Notes under the pieces: model-generated
Told to the model about the DNA's origin: nothing
What the model saw: only the letters and a program-made list of their open reading frames with translations
Database searches by the model: none
Assembly (NCBI GenBank): GCA_003280135.1
Contig: QCFW01000001.1
Coordinates: 124,001-188,000 of the forward strand
From: Prochlorococcus sp. AG-363-N16
Lineage (GTDB): Bacteria > Cyanobacteriota > Cyanobacteriia > PCC-6307 > Cyanobiaceae
DNA length: 64,000 nucleotides
Direction of reading: 5' to 3'
Shown here: one piece after another, positions 55,352-64,000 of the stretch
Position numbering within the stretch: position 1 is the first letter of the stretch
Layout: every line of letters begins with the position of its first letter
Position numbers and translations under genes: made by a program

Positions 55352-56262
55352 CTTATCTTTCCGATCTCTCTGCCAATTTTTTCAATATCATTATATTGAT
55401 AGTCATAAGAAGGAATGAATTTCTCGGCTCCAAACATTTCTAAGATTTTCTTTTGAGTATCTGACTTTTTATTAAAACTTATAAAGGTGTTTTTTAACTT
55501 TTTCGTAAAACCATCTCCAAAGCGGCTATCAAGATTTGACTGGACTACCCAATGGTAATCAAAATAAGGTGGTGTTCTCCATATAACCTTTACTTTTGTT
55601 AGGTCGACTTTCCCTGCCGTGAGGTTTGAAAGCCATACCTGCTCATTAAGTGCACCCACTTCATATGAGCCACTTTCTACAAGTGCCAATGTTGCATCAT
55701 GACTTCCACTAAATCCAGGCATGCCTCCTTTGAAATCTGTAATTAAAACCCCAGCCTCTTTAAGAAAATGTTGAGGCATTAGTCTTCCTGACGTCGAACT
55801 TTCTGAGCCAAATGTAAAACGTTTTCCTTTCAGAAGTTTAAGGCCAGACTTATCTTTGATGACTGGCAGATTACTTTTTTTATTTGCTATAAAAACACTA
55901 TGAAACCTAGAATCAATGTCTCTTTGCACCAATGCTTTGGCACCAGGTGTTTGAAGCCTTGCTTGCACTCCTGTTAAACCTCCAAACCAAACCAAATCAA
56001 GATTTTTAGTTTTAAAGGCCGTAACGGCAGCAGGATAATTGGTTACAGGAATGTATTTTATATCTACTTTCAGTTCTTTCCTTAGCTCACTCGCTAAAGT
56101 CTTGTACATTCGATTTAACCTTTCTGGATTTTGATCTGGTATAGCGCTAATTTTTAATATTTCTACAGAGGGAGCCTTCCAATTATTATTTATACCTCTA
56201 ATTAAAAAAAAGGAAGCTACAACCAAGCTACCTATGATTGCTTTGATATATGTTTTTGTCAT
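55348..56262 (-). CDS. phnD: Phosphonate/phosphite-binding protein PhnD
   Basis: The 304-residue protein has an N-terminal signal anchor (AIIGSLVVASFFLIRGINNN), then ISAIPDQNPERL, TNYPAAVTAFKTKNLDLVWFGGLTGVQA, FTFGSESSTSGRLMP and GSHDATLALVESGSYEVGALNE, the ligand-lobe motifs of the PhnD/phosphite-binding family. No lipobox Cys is seen. In Prochlorococcus one PhnD paralogue was reported to prefer phosphite and another methylphosphonate; this one cannot be placed by reading. Its ATG overlaps the aspC stop by one base. Confidence 0.92.
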   Translation of the reverse strand: MTKTYIKAIIGSLVVASFFLIRGINNNWKAPSVEILKISAIPDQNPERLNRMYKTLASELRKELKVDIKYIPVTNYPAAVTAFKTKNLDLVWFGGLTGVQARLQTPGAKALVQRDIDSRFHSVFIANKKSNLPVIKDKSGLKLLKGKRFTFGSESSTSGRLMPQHFLKEAGVLITDFKGGMPGFSGSHDATLALVESGSYEVGALNEQVWLSNLTAGKVDLTKVKVIWRTPPYFDYHWVVQSNLDSRFGDGFTKKLKNTFISFNKKSDTQKKILEMFGAEKFIPSYDYQYNDIEKIGREIGKIR

Positions 56263-57440
56263 TAAATTGAGTTCAATAATTTTTTTAAACGACTTATGCC
56301 GTCGTTAATAGTATCTATGGAGACAGCGCATGATAGCCGAACACATTGGTCTTCCCCAAAAGCCAACCCTGGTACTATTGCAAGGCCATATTTCTCTAAA
56401 GCTTCTTTACAAAAACTTATAGAGTCTTTTGCTTGTAGTGGAAGTTTAGGAAATGCGTAAAATGCACCTTCCTGAGTAGACATAGAAATATTTTTAATAC
56501 TATTTAAGCCATCTGTTAGAAGCGACCTTCTTAAATTATAGCTTTTAGCCATTTCAAGAACTGTTTCTTTAGGTCCATTCACTGCGGCAAGAGCACCTCG
56601 TTGGGCAAACGTACAAACATTGCTAGTGCTTTGACTTTGTAATGCAATTGCTTTTTTTATTACTTCAACATTGCCTGATAGATACCCCACTCTCCATCCT
56701 GTCATAGCCCAGGCTTTAGCAAAACCATTAACTATAAAAATTCGATCTATTAAGTCAGGCGCTACTTCTCCAATACTTATATGCTTTGCTTTTGGAGAGA
56801 TTAGAAATTCATAAATTTCATCACTCATTATAGAAATTTGAGAGTGTTTCCTCATTAGTTCCGCAATAGATATAAGTTCACTTTTTTCTATAACTCTTCC
56901 TGTTGGGTTGCTTGGAGAATTAATTATTAACAATTTAGTCTTGTTTGTTATCTTGCTTTCCAATTCTTTTATGTTTAGCTTAAATCCATTCTCTGGAGCT
57001 GAGCTTATAAAGATTGGGACCGCACCAGCTAGCCTTGTCATCTCTGGATAACTAAGCCAATAAGGTGAAGGTATAATTACTTCATCTCCTGGGTTTAGGA
57101 TTACTTGAAAGAGATTGAATATTGCTTGCTTTCCACCATTTGTTATGACTACATTTTCTCGCTGAGTAGGCATATTGTTAATGCTAGTTATTTTGTTAGC
57201 TACTGCTTCCCTTAGCTCATCGTCTCCTGCGGCTGGTCCATAACGAGTCAGTCCATCTTTTAAGGCTTTAACAGCAGCCTCAACAATATACTCTGGAGTA
57301 TTAAAATCAGGTTCACCGGCACTGAGACTACAAATATTCTTCCCTTCTTTTTTAAGAGTATTTGCAAGAGCACTAATTTCTAGCGTTAAAGAAGGTTGTA
57401 ATGCAGCGGCTCTTTGGGATATTGAATTGGACTTTTTCAT
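56262..57440 (-). CDS. aspC: Class I aspartate/aromatic aminotransferase (AspC-like)
   Basis: The start ATG 57440 gives 392 residues; an upstream ATG at 57506 would add 22 charged residues lacking homology. The PLP-lysine motif is NGFAKAWAMTGWRVGYL, and ICSLSAGEPDFNTPEYI, PSYWLSYPEMTRLAGAVP and SNPTGRVI are typical of the AspAT Ib/1-gamma group. The final SCAVSIDTINDGISRL carries the C-terminal domain. It transfers amino groups between aspartate, glutamate and prephenate-like keto acids. It is the first gene of the aspC-phnDCE run. Confidence 0.93.
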   Translation of the reverse strand: MKKSNSISQRAAALQPSLTLEISALANTLKKEGKNICSLSAGEPDFNTPEYIVEAAVKALKDGLTRYGPAAGDDELREAVANKITSINNMPTQRENVVITNGGKQAIFNLFQVILNPGDEVIIPSPYWLSYPEMTRLAGAVPIFISSAPENGFKLNIKELESKITNKTKLLIINSPSNPTGRVIEKSELISIAELMRKHSQISIMSDEIYEFLISPKAKHISIGEVAPDLIDRIFIVNGFAKAWAMTGWRVGYLSGNVEVIKKAIALQSQSTSNVCTFAQRGALAAVNGPKETVLEMAKSYNLRRSLLTDGLNSIKNISMSTQEGAFYAFPKLPLQAKDSISFCKEALEKYGLAIVPGLAFGEDQCVRLSCAVSIDTINDGISRLKKLLNSI

Positions 57441-57535
57441 TAGTGATTCATTTCCTCTTTTGAATTTTTTCTTGTTTAATAGATTTGGTGTACTTTTTAC
57501 AAACAAAATTGTAAAAACTTTTTTAACTTTTAGTG

Positions 57536-57934
57536 ATGGAAGAAATAGCTACTAGCTTTTTAATTGCGTCGACCAATCCAAAAAAACTTTCTGAGTTCTA
57601 TGCATTGGTTTGTAATGGGAATGTTTCTAATGGTCTTAACTCTAACCATTATTTAATAATTTACAGGGAAAATCTTAAAATACATTTCTATAAACCTTCT
57701 ATGAAACACCAAAGTTTATGTGAAGGACCTTCTTCGTCGGCTCTTTGCTTTCAGAAAGAATCCTCATTAGACCCTTTGTTGAAATTAAAAGAATGGTACA
57801 AGGAGACCCTCGCTTTGGGTGCAGAAGTTCTAATGGAGCCAAAAAATGAATTTTTTGGAGCAGAAGCTTGGATGCAAGATCCAGAGGGGAATAGTTTTTT
57901 GCTGTTAGTACCTTTACTTGTTTTAACCAACTAA
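57536..57934 (+). CDS. Glyoxalase/VOC-like small protein
   Basis: The 132-residue protein from ATG 57536 (GTG 57533 is in frame) reads SFLIASTNPKKLSEFYALVCNG, IIYRENLKIHFYKPS and EVLMEPKNEFFGAEAWMQDPEGNSFLLLVP, i.e. one or two beta-alpha-beta-beta-beta VOC units. The metal-binding His/Glu positions are not complete, so a lyase activity is not assured. It precedes the uracil-DNA glycosylase gene by 16 bases. Confidence 0.78.
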   Translation: MEEIATSFLIASTNPKKLSEFYALVCNGNVSNGLNSNHYLIIYRENLKIHFYKPSMKHQSLCEGPSSSALCFQKESSLDPLLKLKEWYKETLALGAEVLMEPKNEFFGAEAWMQDPEGNSFLLLVPLLVLTN

Positions 57935-57950
57935 TTGATAATGAACTTCT

Positions 57951-58541
57951 ATGATTAATACAAATAGTTTTGGTGATTGCGCTCCAATAGGTTCCCAGAA
58001 CAAATTGGTAGTTGGCAGAGGTCCTCGAACTGCAAGATTGATGTTGGTTGGAGAAGCTCCAGGGGCAACAGAAGAAAAATTAGGGAGACCTTTTATGGGA
58101 AGATCTGGTAATCTTTTAAATAATTTATTAGAAACTATTGGCTTTGATGTAAATAAAGACCTTTATATTACTAATTTAGTTAAATGCAGACCACCCAATA
58201 ACAGGAGGCCTACTAAGGTAGAAATTAATAGACATTTACCTTGGTTATACCAGCAGATAAGATCAATAAATCCCTATATAATTGTAATTGTTGGTGCTAC
58301 GGCATTGGATTCACTACTAAGTATTAAATTAAAGATCAGCCAAGCTAGAGGAACTTGGTATAAATTTAATAGTATTGATGCGATGCCAATCTTTCATCCC
58401 TCTTACTTATTAAGAAATCCCTCAAAAGCTTGTGGAAGTCCCTTCTCTCTAACAAGGTTAGATTTATATAATGTCAAAAAAAGGCTTGATAGCCTTAAAT
58501 TAATCACTGACGTACCACTTACAGCAGAAAAAAAGGACTAG
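57951..58541 (+). CDS. Family 4-like uracil-DNA glycosylase with incomplete Fe-S ligands
   Basis: The 196-residue protein has the family-4 core: MLVGEAPGATEEKLGRPFMGRSGNLL (31-56), ITNLVKCRPPNNRRPT (73-88) and the HPSYLLRNP loop. It excises uracil from DNA. Of the usual four cluster cysteines, the second (Cys10) and third (Cys79) are present, but the first is Phe7 and the fourth, expected near residue 95, is His95. The cluster therefore may be lost or use another ligand. The next gene, ispG, starts 6 bases downstream. Confidence 0.9.
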   Translation: MINTNSFGDCAPIGSQNKLVVGRGPRTARLMLVGEAPGATEEKLGRPFMGRSGNLLNNLLETIGFDVNKDLYITNLVKCRPPNNRRPTKVEINRHLPWLYQQIRSINPYIIVIVGATALDSLLSIKLKISQARGTWYKFNSIDAMPIFHPSYLLRNPSKACGSPFSLTRLDLYNVKKRLDSLKLITDVPLTAEKKD

Positions 58542-58547
58542 TCAACC

Positions 58548-59765
58548 ATGACATTAGCCGAAGTATCCAATGATAACAAGACAGCTCGAAGGTATAGCAC
58601 TCAGATCCTTCGCAGGAAGACAAGAACTGTATATGTAGGTGATATACCAATAGGAAGTGATCACCCTGTGAGGGTTCAGTCAATGATTAATGAAGACACC
58701 ATTGATATAGAAGCTTCTACAAATGCAATACGTAGATTACATGAGATAGGTTGTGAGATTGTTCGTTTAACTGTTCCTTCTCTTTCACATGCAAAGGCAG
58801 TTGGCGAGATAAAAAAAAGGCTTAAGGAGACTTATCAGAAGGTACCTTTGGTTGCTGATGTTCATCACAATGGAATGAGAATAGCTCTAGAAGTTGCTAA
58901 TCATGTAGACAAGGTACGTATTAACCCAGGTTTATTTGTTTTTGAAACACCAGATCCTAACAGGACAGAATTTTCAAAAGATGAGATACATGCAATAAAA
59001 GATAAAATCATAAAAAACTTCGCACCTATTGTTAATACTTTAAAGGCTCAGAACAAGGCATTGAGAATAGGAGTTAACCATGGTTCTTTGGCTGAAAGAA
59101 TGTTGTTTTCTTATGGGGATACTCCTTTGGGAATGGTTGAATCAGCTATGGAATTTGTACGTATTTGTGATTCTCTTGATTTTCATAATATTGTTATTTC
59201 TATGAAAGCATCTAGGCCTCCAGTAATGTTGGCTGCTTATAGAATGATGGCAGATGTTATGGATAAAGAAGGATTTAATTACCCTTTACATCTAGGAGTG
59301 ACAGAGGCAGGTGATGGCGATTATGGCCGAATAAAAAGTACTGTTGGGATAGGCACACTTTTGACAGAAGGAATTGGGGACACTATCAGAGTATCTCTAA
59401 CAGAAGCTCCTGAAAAAGAAATACCAGTTGCTTACTCAATACTTCAAACTGTTGGATTAAGAAAAACAATGGTTGAATATATTAGTTGCCCAAGTTGCGG
59501 AAGAACATTATTTAATTTAGAAGAAGTAGTGGCAAAAGTAAGGGAAGCTACTCAACATTTAACAGGTTTAGATATAGCCATAATGGGTTGTATAGTAAAT
59601 GGACCAGGAGAAATGGCTGATGCAGATTATGGCTATGTAGGAAAGGGTAAAGGGACAATCTCACTTTATAGAGGTAGAGATGAAATAAGGAAAGTACCAG
59701 AGGAAGAAGGAGTTAAAGCTTTAGTGGATTTAATTAAGGAGGATGGGAAGTGGGTTGATCCTTAA
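58548..59765 (+). CDS. ispG: 4-hydroxy-3-methylbut-2-enyl diphosphate synthase IspG (GcpE)
   Basis: The 405-residue enzyme of the MEP isoprenoid pathway has [49 protein letters not shown] and the [4Fe-4S] cysteines in [12 protein letters not shown] and [19 protein letters not shown]. It converts MEcPP to HMBPP, using ferredoxin as reductant in photosynthetic organisms. It is preceded within 6 bases by the uracil-DNA glycosylase gene. Isoprenoid flux supports the carotenoid and chlorophyll genes elsewhere in the window. Confidence 0.97.
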   Translation: MTLAEVSNDNKTARRYSTQILRRKTRTVYVGDIPIGSDHPVRVQSMINEDTIDIEASTNAIRRLHEIGCEIVRLTVPSLSHAKAVGEIKKRLKETYQKVPLVADVHHNGMRIALEVANHVDKVRINPGLFVFETPDPNRTEFSKDEIHAIKDKIIKNFAPIVNTLKAQNKALRIGVNHGSLAERMLFSYGDTPLGMVESAMEFVRICDSLDFHNIVISMKASRPPVMLAAYRMMADVMDKEGFNYPLHLGVTEAGDGDYGRIKSTVGIGTLLTEGIGDTIRVSLTEAPEKEIPVAYSILQTVGLRKTMVEYISCPSCGRTLFNLEEVVAKVREATQHLTGLDIAIMGCIVNGPGEMADADYGYVGKGKGTISLYRGRDEIRKVPEEEGVKALVDLIKEDGKWVDP

Positions 59766-59809
59766 CTATTAATCTCTTTAACTTTATGAAAATTCTACTT
59801 TATAAATAA

Positions 59810-61126
59810 ATGAAATCTTTAATTACTAATATTATAAGTTTTTCAAGGGTATTACCAGTTGTATTTATCTCTATTTCTCCGGTACTTTCTTTTCCTAAAA
59901 GTGCATCAAGTTTAATAAAGGATAGTCCTAAAGAAGTTATAGATCAAGTATGGCAGATTGTTTACCGTGACTATTTAGCTTCTACAGGAAACTACGACTC
60001 AGAGCAATGGTTAAAACTTAGAAAAAAATTATTGTCCAATACATATTATGAATCAACAGATGCATATGAGGCAATTAAGGGAATGCTCTCCACCTTAGAA
60101 GATCCATATACTAGATTTTTAGACCCTAAAGAATTTGCTGAAATGCGTATAGATACAACAGGAAGACTTTCGGGTATTGGTATCCAAATATCAATGGATA
60201 ATGATACTAAAGATTTAAAAGTTATATCTCCTATTGAAGGAAGCCCAGCGATTGAAGCGGGTATTCAGGCTAATGATATTATCTTTTCAATAGATGGAAA
60301 ATCTACTAATGGTATGGATATTGCAGAAGCAGTCTCTTTAATAAGAGGAAAAGAAGGGACTTCAGTTACATTAGGAATTAGTCGAGAAAAACTTTCATTT
60401 AATGTAACTTTGGTTAGAGCCCGTATAGAAATTAGTTCTGTAGTTAGCCGTATAAACAATACTAAATATGAATTAAAGGTTGCTTATTTAAGACTGAAGC
60501 AATTTAACTCCAACGCTCCTAAAGATATGCAAAAGGCAATAGTTAAGTTAGAAAGTGAGAATCCTTCAGGGTATATTCTTGATTTAAGGGGCAATCCTGG
60601 AGGTTTACTTGAATCAAGTATTCTTATAGCTAGACAGTGGATTGATAAAGGAACAATCGTTACGACAAGAACTGGAGAAGGAGTTGATGACGTTAGAAAA
60701 GCCAATGGCAGAGCCTTAACAGAAAAACCTGTTGTAGTTTTAGTTGATCAGGGATCTGCCAGTGCTAGTGAAATTTTAGCTGGGGCAATTCAAGATAATA
60801 AGAGAGGAATTCTTGTTGGTAAGAAAACCTTTGGGAAAGGTCTTGTTCAATCTGTAAGACCTTTGGTAGATGGCTCAGGCTTGACAGTAACCGTTGCAAA
60901 ATACCTCACTCCAAAAGGAACTGATATTAATAAATTTGGAATAAATCCTGACTATGAGGCTGCCTTAAAACCATATAAAGGAAAAAAAATAACTGCTGTT
61001 GATTTAGGAACTAGTCGAGATAGTCAATATATTTTTGCAGAGACATTATTAATAAGAGATATACATAAGAATTATAATAAAATTTCCTTTTTCGGGAGGA
61101 TTAAAAAGGATACCTTTACTTTATAA
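59810..61126 (+). CDS. Carboxyl-terminal processing protease (S41)
   Basis: The 438-residue protein has a signal peptide (LPVVFISISPVLSFPKSASS), then a helical N-domain (VIDQVWQIVYRDYL), a PDZ domain at about 115-200 and the S41 catalytic domain with Ser318 (QGSASASEILAGA) and Lys343 (TFGKG), spaced 25 residues as in D1 processing enzymes. It likely acts in the thylakoid lumen or periplasm, trimming precursors such as D1. CtpA, CtpB and CtpC cannot be separated by reading. It overlaps the next, convergent gene by 6 bases. Confidence 0.93.
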   Translation: MKSLITNIISFSRVLPVVFISISPVLSFPKSASSLIKDSPKEVIDQVWQIVYRDYLASTGNYDSEQWLKLRKKLLSNTYYESTDAYEAIKGMLSTLEDPYTRFLDPKEFAEMRIDTTGRLSGIGIQISMDNDTKDLKVISPIEGSPAIEAGIQANDIIFSIDGKSTNGMDIAEAVSLIRGKEGTSVTLGISREKLSFNVTLVRARIEISSVVSRINNTKYELKVAYLRLKQFNSNAPKDMQKAIVKLESENPSGYILDLRGNPGGLLESSILIARQWIDKGTIVTTRTGEGVDDVRKANGRALTEKPVVVLVDQGSASASEILAGAIQDNKRGILVGKKTFGKGLVQSVRPLVDGSGLTVTVAKYLTPKGTDINKFGINPDYEAALKPYKGKKITAVDLGTSRDSQYIFAETLLIRDIHKNYNKISFFGRIKKDTFTL

Positions 61127-61696
61127 CTTTGAACTGTCAATACTAAGAAAGCCAAACCATTCTGGAGAAAGATCCTGAGACCTGTTAAGAGGATCTTTCT
61201 GTAAACTAATCTCCCACTTACCAAGTTTTTTTATAAGCTTGCAATTTTCAACAGTCCCAAAATTACCTAAGGAATATATATCATCTTTATGGACCATACT
61301 TAATTTTTTTTTCCATTTACTTTTTGCAATTTCTTTTGCTTTGACTGAGGAATTTGCAATTAATAAGTCTATAAAATGCTTTTCTGTAAATTCACTTGGA
61401 TCATAGCCACCTAGATTTACAAACCATAGTTTGTTCTCAGTGGAATCAATTTTACATTTAGCTTTTGTTAATTTTCTTATTTTTACCTCATAACCATCAA
61501 TATACTTTATTCTTAAATAACAATCTATATGTAACCCTTTGCTATCACCAAACCATTCCTTTTTTAGCAAAGGGAATGTTTCTTCAATTGTTTTAGCAAC
61601 TACCCACCTTACATCATGTAATTCTATATTTGAATTCTTATATTTTCCTCCAATGTATATAAGAAATAATGATTCAGATATTTCTTCCTCTATCAT
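61121..61696 (-). CDS. DUF1543 domain protein
   Basis: The 191-residue protein has LFLIYIGGKYKNSNIELHDVRWVVAKTIEETFP and later KLWFVNLGGYDPSEFTEKHFIDLLIANSS, the paired signature of DUF1543. The C-terminal half ends in a second, weaker domain (DDIYSLGNFGTVENCKLI...). It is cytoplasmic and of unknown function. It is downstream of nadA on the same strand (about 30 bases) and converges with ctp. Confidence 0.83.
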   Translation of the reverse strand: MIEEEISESLFLIYIGGKYKNSNIELHDVRWVVAKTIEETFPLLKKEWFGDSKGLHIDCYLRIKYIDGYEVKIRKLTKAKCKIDSTENKLWFVNLGGYDPSEFTEKHFIDLLIANSSVKAKEIAKSKWKKKLSMVHKDDIYSLGNFGTVENCKLIKKLGKWEISLQKDPLNRSQDLSPEWFGFLSIDSSKL

Positions 61697-61727
61697 TTAA
61701 TTTTTATAATCTAAAAATAATTGTAAA

Positions 61728-62675
61728 TCACTTACTCATTTCTAGCATCTTTTTAATAGGACTTAAGGCTTTCATTCTTGTACTCTCTTCCATGTGTATT
61801 TGTGGTTTCATATTCCTCAAACAACTAATTACTTTATCTAGAGTATTTAACCGCATATAGGGACACTTGTTACAGCTACATCCTTCAATATTTGGTACTT
61901 CAATAAAGATCTTTTTAGGGAGATTTTTTTTCATCTGAAAAAGAATTCCTGGCTCAGTTAGCACTATGAACTGATCTGAATTACTCTCTTGAGCATAATT
62001 TAATAATTTACTAGTTGATCCAATATAGTCTGCATGCTCAAGAAGAACTTGTTGACATTCTGGATGAGCAATTACTTTCGCATTTGGATACTTTAATTTC
62101 AACTTAACTACTGCTTCCTCACTAAAAGATTCATGGACAATACATGAACCTTCCCATAGTTTCATTTTTCTACCACTTTGATTTTCTACCCACTTGCCCA
62201 GATTTTTATCAGGAGCAAATATTATTTTTTGATCTTTAGGGATTTTCTTTACAAGGTCAACTGCATTACTACTTGTACAAATTAAATCACTTTGGGCTTT
62301 AACTGCAGCTGTACAATTTATATAACTAATAACATAGTGATCTGGATTTGAATCAATAAAATGTTTAAAATCATCTTCTTGGCATTCGTCAGCTAAAGAG
62401 CAACCTGCTTCTAAGTCAGGTATTAGAACTGTTTTTTCAGGACTTAAAATTTTTGCTGTTTCCGCCATAAAATGAACTCCACAAAAAACAATTATCTCGG
62501 CATCTGTATTTGCGGCTTTTCTTGAAAGTTCAAGTGAATCGCCAATGAAGTGAGCGATTTCTTGAATTTCATCATCTTGATAGTAGTGAGCAAGAATTAA
62601 TGCATTTTTACTTCTACAAAGACCCTTAATCTCTTTGATAAGCTCCTCTTTCTTTTTGGGAATAGGAGGCTTCAT
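61728..62675 (-). CDS. nadA: Quinolinate synthase NadA
   Basis: The 315-residue enzyme has ALILAHYYQDDEIQEIAHFIGDSLELSRKA, IVFCGVHFMAETAKIL, ICTSSNA, VIAHPECQQVLLEHADYIGST and the C-terminal GCSCNKCPYMRLNTL, which supplies the last of the three Fe-S cysteine ligands. It condenses iminoaspartate with dihydroxyacetone phosphate to quinolinate in de novo NAD synthesis. nadB and nadC are not in the window. It is divergent from the metallophosphoesterase gene across 67 bases. Confidence 0.96.
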   Translation of the reverse strand: MKPPIPKKKEELIKEIKGLCRSKNALILAHYYQDDEIQEIAHFIGDSLELSRKAANTDAEIIVFCGVHFMAETAKILSPEKTVLIPDLEAGCSLADECQEDDFKHFIDSNPDHYVISYINCTAAVKAQSDLICTSSNAVDLVKKIPKDQKIIFAPDKNLGKWVENQSGRKMKLWEGSCIVHESFSEEAVVKLKLKYPNAKVIAHPECQQVLLEHADYIGSTSKLLNYAQESNSDQFIVLTEPGILFQMKKNLPKKIFIEVPNIEGCSCNKCPYMRLNTLDKVISCLRNMKPQIHMEESTRMKALSPIKKMLEMSK

Positions 62676-62742
62676 TTTTGTTTGACGCTCTTAGTAAACA
62701 GTTTTATTCAAGCAATTTGAGGCACTATATAGTCAGAGGTGT

Positions 62743-63588
62743 TTGTTAATCCTGTCAATTATTCATCTTGCTATTGCTGGAGACCTTCATGGTGATTGGT
62801 CAGAAGAAGACAAGGAGCTCCTTAAAGGACTAAACCCTGATGCAGTTCTTTTTGTTGGAGATTTGAGTGAAGGAGATCTTCGTTTAACAAAGCTTATTAA
62901 TAACCTAGACATACCTACAGCCGTAATCCTGGGCAATCATGATCGAGGACTGGATCAAAATGGTGAAAATCTTAGCAAGCAGTTGTCATTATTAGGCGAA
63001 AAGGATTGTTCATGGCGTTTAAGAAAATGGAACAATCCTTTAATATCTGTTGTTGGTGGTAGGCCATGTAGCCCTGGAGGTGGGTATTTTTTATCCACGC
63101 AAGTAAAAGCTGTTTTTGGTCCTGTTTCTTTAGAGGAATCAGTTAATAGAATTGTTCAATCTTCCATAAGTGCTCCTAAAACTCTTCCACTGGTTTTGTT
63201 GGCTCACTCTGGGCCAACAGGCTTAGGTTCTGAGGCATCAAGTATTTGTGGAAGAGATTGGAAATTACCTCAATGTGACTGGGGAGACAAAGATTTGGAA
63301 TTAGCAATTGACCAAATTCGAAGGGTTAGAGGTATTGATTTAGTTGTGTTTGGTCATATGCATCACCAATTAAAAAGAGGCATGGGCAATAGAACTACTT
63401 TTTTAAAAGATCGCCATGGAACCATTTTTTTAAATGCCGCGTGCGTTCCTAGAAAAGGGAAAGATCAATTTGGAGAAAAGCTTTCTCATTTTTCGTGGAT
63501 CGAATTTACAAATGGAAAAATTACGCACGCGTCTCATCGTTGGTATCGTTCAGATTCTTCTATTGCATATCAAGAATCCTTCTTGTAA
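62743..63588 (+). CDS. Calcineurin-like metallophosphoesterase (TIGR04168 type)
   Basis: The 281-residue protein starts at TTG 62743 and carries the full metallophosphoesterase set: AIAGDLHGDW (D14, H16), VLFVGDLSEGD, ILGNHDRG, LLAHSGPTGLG and VVFGHMHHQL. I associate this GDLHGDW form with the cyanobacterial/plant TIGR04168 group, whose substrate is not known. Nucleotide, phosphoprotein or sugar-phosphate hydrolysis are all possible. Confidence 0.87.
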   Translation: MLILSIIHLAIAGDLHGDWSEEDKELLKGLNPDAVLFVGDLSEGDLRLTKLINNLDIPTAVILGNHDRGLDQNGENLSKQLSLLGEKDCSWRLRKWNNPLISVVGGRPCSPGGGYFLSTQVKAVFGPVSLEESVNRIVQSSISAPKTLPLVLLAHSGPTGLGSEASSICGRDWKLPQCDWGDKDLELAIDQIRRVRGIDLVVFGHMHHQLKRGMGNRTTFLKDRHGTIFLNAACVPRKGKDQFGEKLSHFSWIEFTNGKITHASHRWYRSDSSIAYQESFL

Positions 63589-63618
63589 AGAAATCAATAG
63601 GCAAAAAGATAATGAGAA

Positions 63619-64000
63619 CTATTTTTCTGGGTTTGAATTAAATGTTTTTCCTAAGGTGTTTCTAGCAAACATATTTGAGGCTATAGCAGAAGTAATGAAA
63701 GCAACAATATTTCTAATTAGTGGAATAAGATCAGTTGTTCTTGTAACGACTTGTGCGATACCGATGACACCAAAAGGTATGAACCATATTGGAGAGACAA
63801 GCAATAACCATTTCCATGCTAGAAATTCATTTTCTTTTCTAGGTGATGAAGCAACACCAGCTATAAGACCTCCCAATATTGAGGCCGCTAGTGACCATAA
63901 GATTTGTTCTTTTGTAAGACCTGGTACTTTTTGACAGCCTCCAACGTCTAAGCATGTCTTAATGGATTTTATTGATTCAATTATTGCACTGTCTTCTCCA
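63619..64000 (-). CDS. Conserved membrane protein (truncated at window end)
   Basis: The frame runs to the right edge without a start, so the N-terminus lies beyond 64000; 126 residues are visible. It reads SIKSIKTCLDVGGCQKVPGL, then two or three hydrophobic stretches (SLAASILGGLIAGVA; WLLLVSPIWFIPFGVIGIAQVV; IPLIRNIVAFITSAIA) and a polar tail. The paired Cys before the helices is notable. No family is recognised. It converges with the metallophosphoesterase gene (30-base gap). Confidence 0.75.
   Translation of the reverse strand, partial: GEDSAIIESIKSIKTCLDVGGCQKVPGLTKEQILWSLAASILGGLIAGVASSPRKENEFLAWKWLLLVSPIWFIPFGVIGIAQVVTRTTDLIPLIRNIVAFITSAIASNMFARNTLGKTFNSNPEK

Noticed and set aside
63434-63934. 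166-residue plus-strand frame over the end of the metallophosphoesterase and the truncated membrane gene
   Set aside because: It overlaps two better-supported genes; the minus-strand membrane protein continues past the window edge with consistent hydrophobic helices.

Overview
The window is a stretch of cyanobacterial chromosome that fits Prochlorococcus. It is AT-rich (roughly one third G+C by eye), with very short intergenic gaps, many TTG/GTG starts and many picocyanobacterial small proteins. The diagnostic gene is a Pcb chlorophyll a2/b2-binding antenna (10655-11710), supported by Psb28, GUN4, a CrtL-type lycopene cyclase, a CPP1-like protein, a carboxyl-terminal processing protease, a B12-dependent class II ribonucleotide reductase and a phytyl-phosphate-kinase-like protein. 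I cannot name the strain. I see no integrase, transposase, phage gene, CRISPR array or rRNA; one tRNA is present (Ser-UGA, 42106-42190, minus strand).

Layout. 1-9.5 kb: truncated secF, an AI-2E-type permease behind psb28, mnmH divergent from gun4, an RsbW-like ATPase, a DUF1350 hydrolase pair, a DEDDh exonuclease, hisS and small conserved genes. 9.5-11.8 kb: a run of tiny minus-strand ORFs, then pcb with a clear intrinsic terminator. 11.9-20.4 kb: GltS-like symporter, GST, a membrane-bound GIY-YIG-like protein, lycopene cyclase plus SDR, a POR-like SDR, an MscS channel and an isochorismatase-fold hydrolase. 20.5-26.9 kb: a Fur-family regulator, arsS, and a three-gene group (GgpP/StpA-like phosphatase divergent from a GpsA-like dehydrogenase and a sugar-kinase-like protein). 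This group is the best candidate for an under-described pathway. 26.9-29.7 kb: metY-metA-alkB. The MetA acyl-pocket residue suggests acetyl rather than succinyl transfer, which matches the adjacent O-acetylhomoserine sulfhydrylase.

29.7-42.9 kb: SulP/BicA-like transporter, FAD oxidase, a two-domain SirB/CbiX chelatase with a metal-binding tail encoded by a 42-bp perfect palindrome, a GMC oxidoreductase, a lumenal pentapeptide protein, a second GIY-YIG-like protein, an NmrA-like protein, an M48 protease and tRNA-Ser. 43-53 kb: nrdJ divergent from a methyltransferase, prfC, a CPP1-like protein, hslO with an orphan ABC ATPase, DUF3531-rsmE, the VTE6-like protein and a GDSL hydrolase. 53-57.5 kb: a tightly overlapped aspC-phnD-phnC-phnE operon with a fused, duplicated permease. 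57.5-64 kb: VOC protein, a type-4-like uracil-DNA glycosylase lacking two of its four Fe-S cysteines, ispG, ctp, DUF1543, nadA, a metallophosphoesterase and a truncated membrane protein.

Together these genes cover light harvesting and chlorophyll/carotenoid supply, sulfur assimilation into homocysteine, phosphonate/phosphite uptake, isoprenoid and NAD synthesis, and DNA repair. All product names rest on reading motifs; no database search was run.
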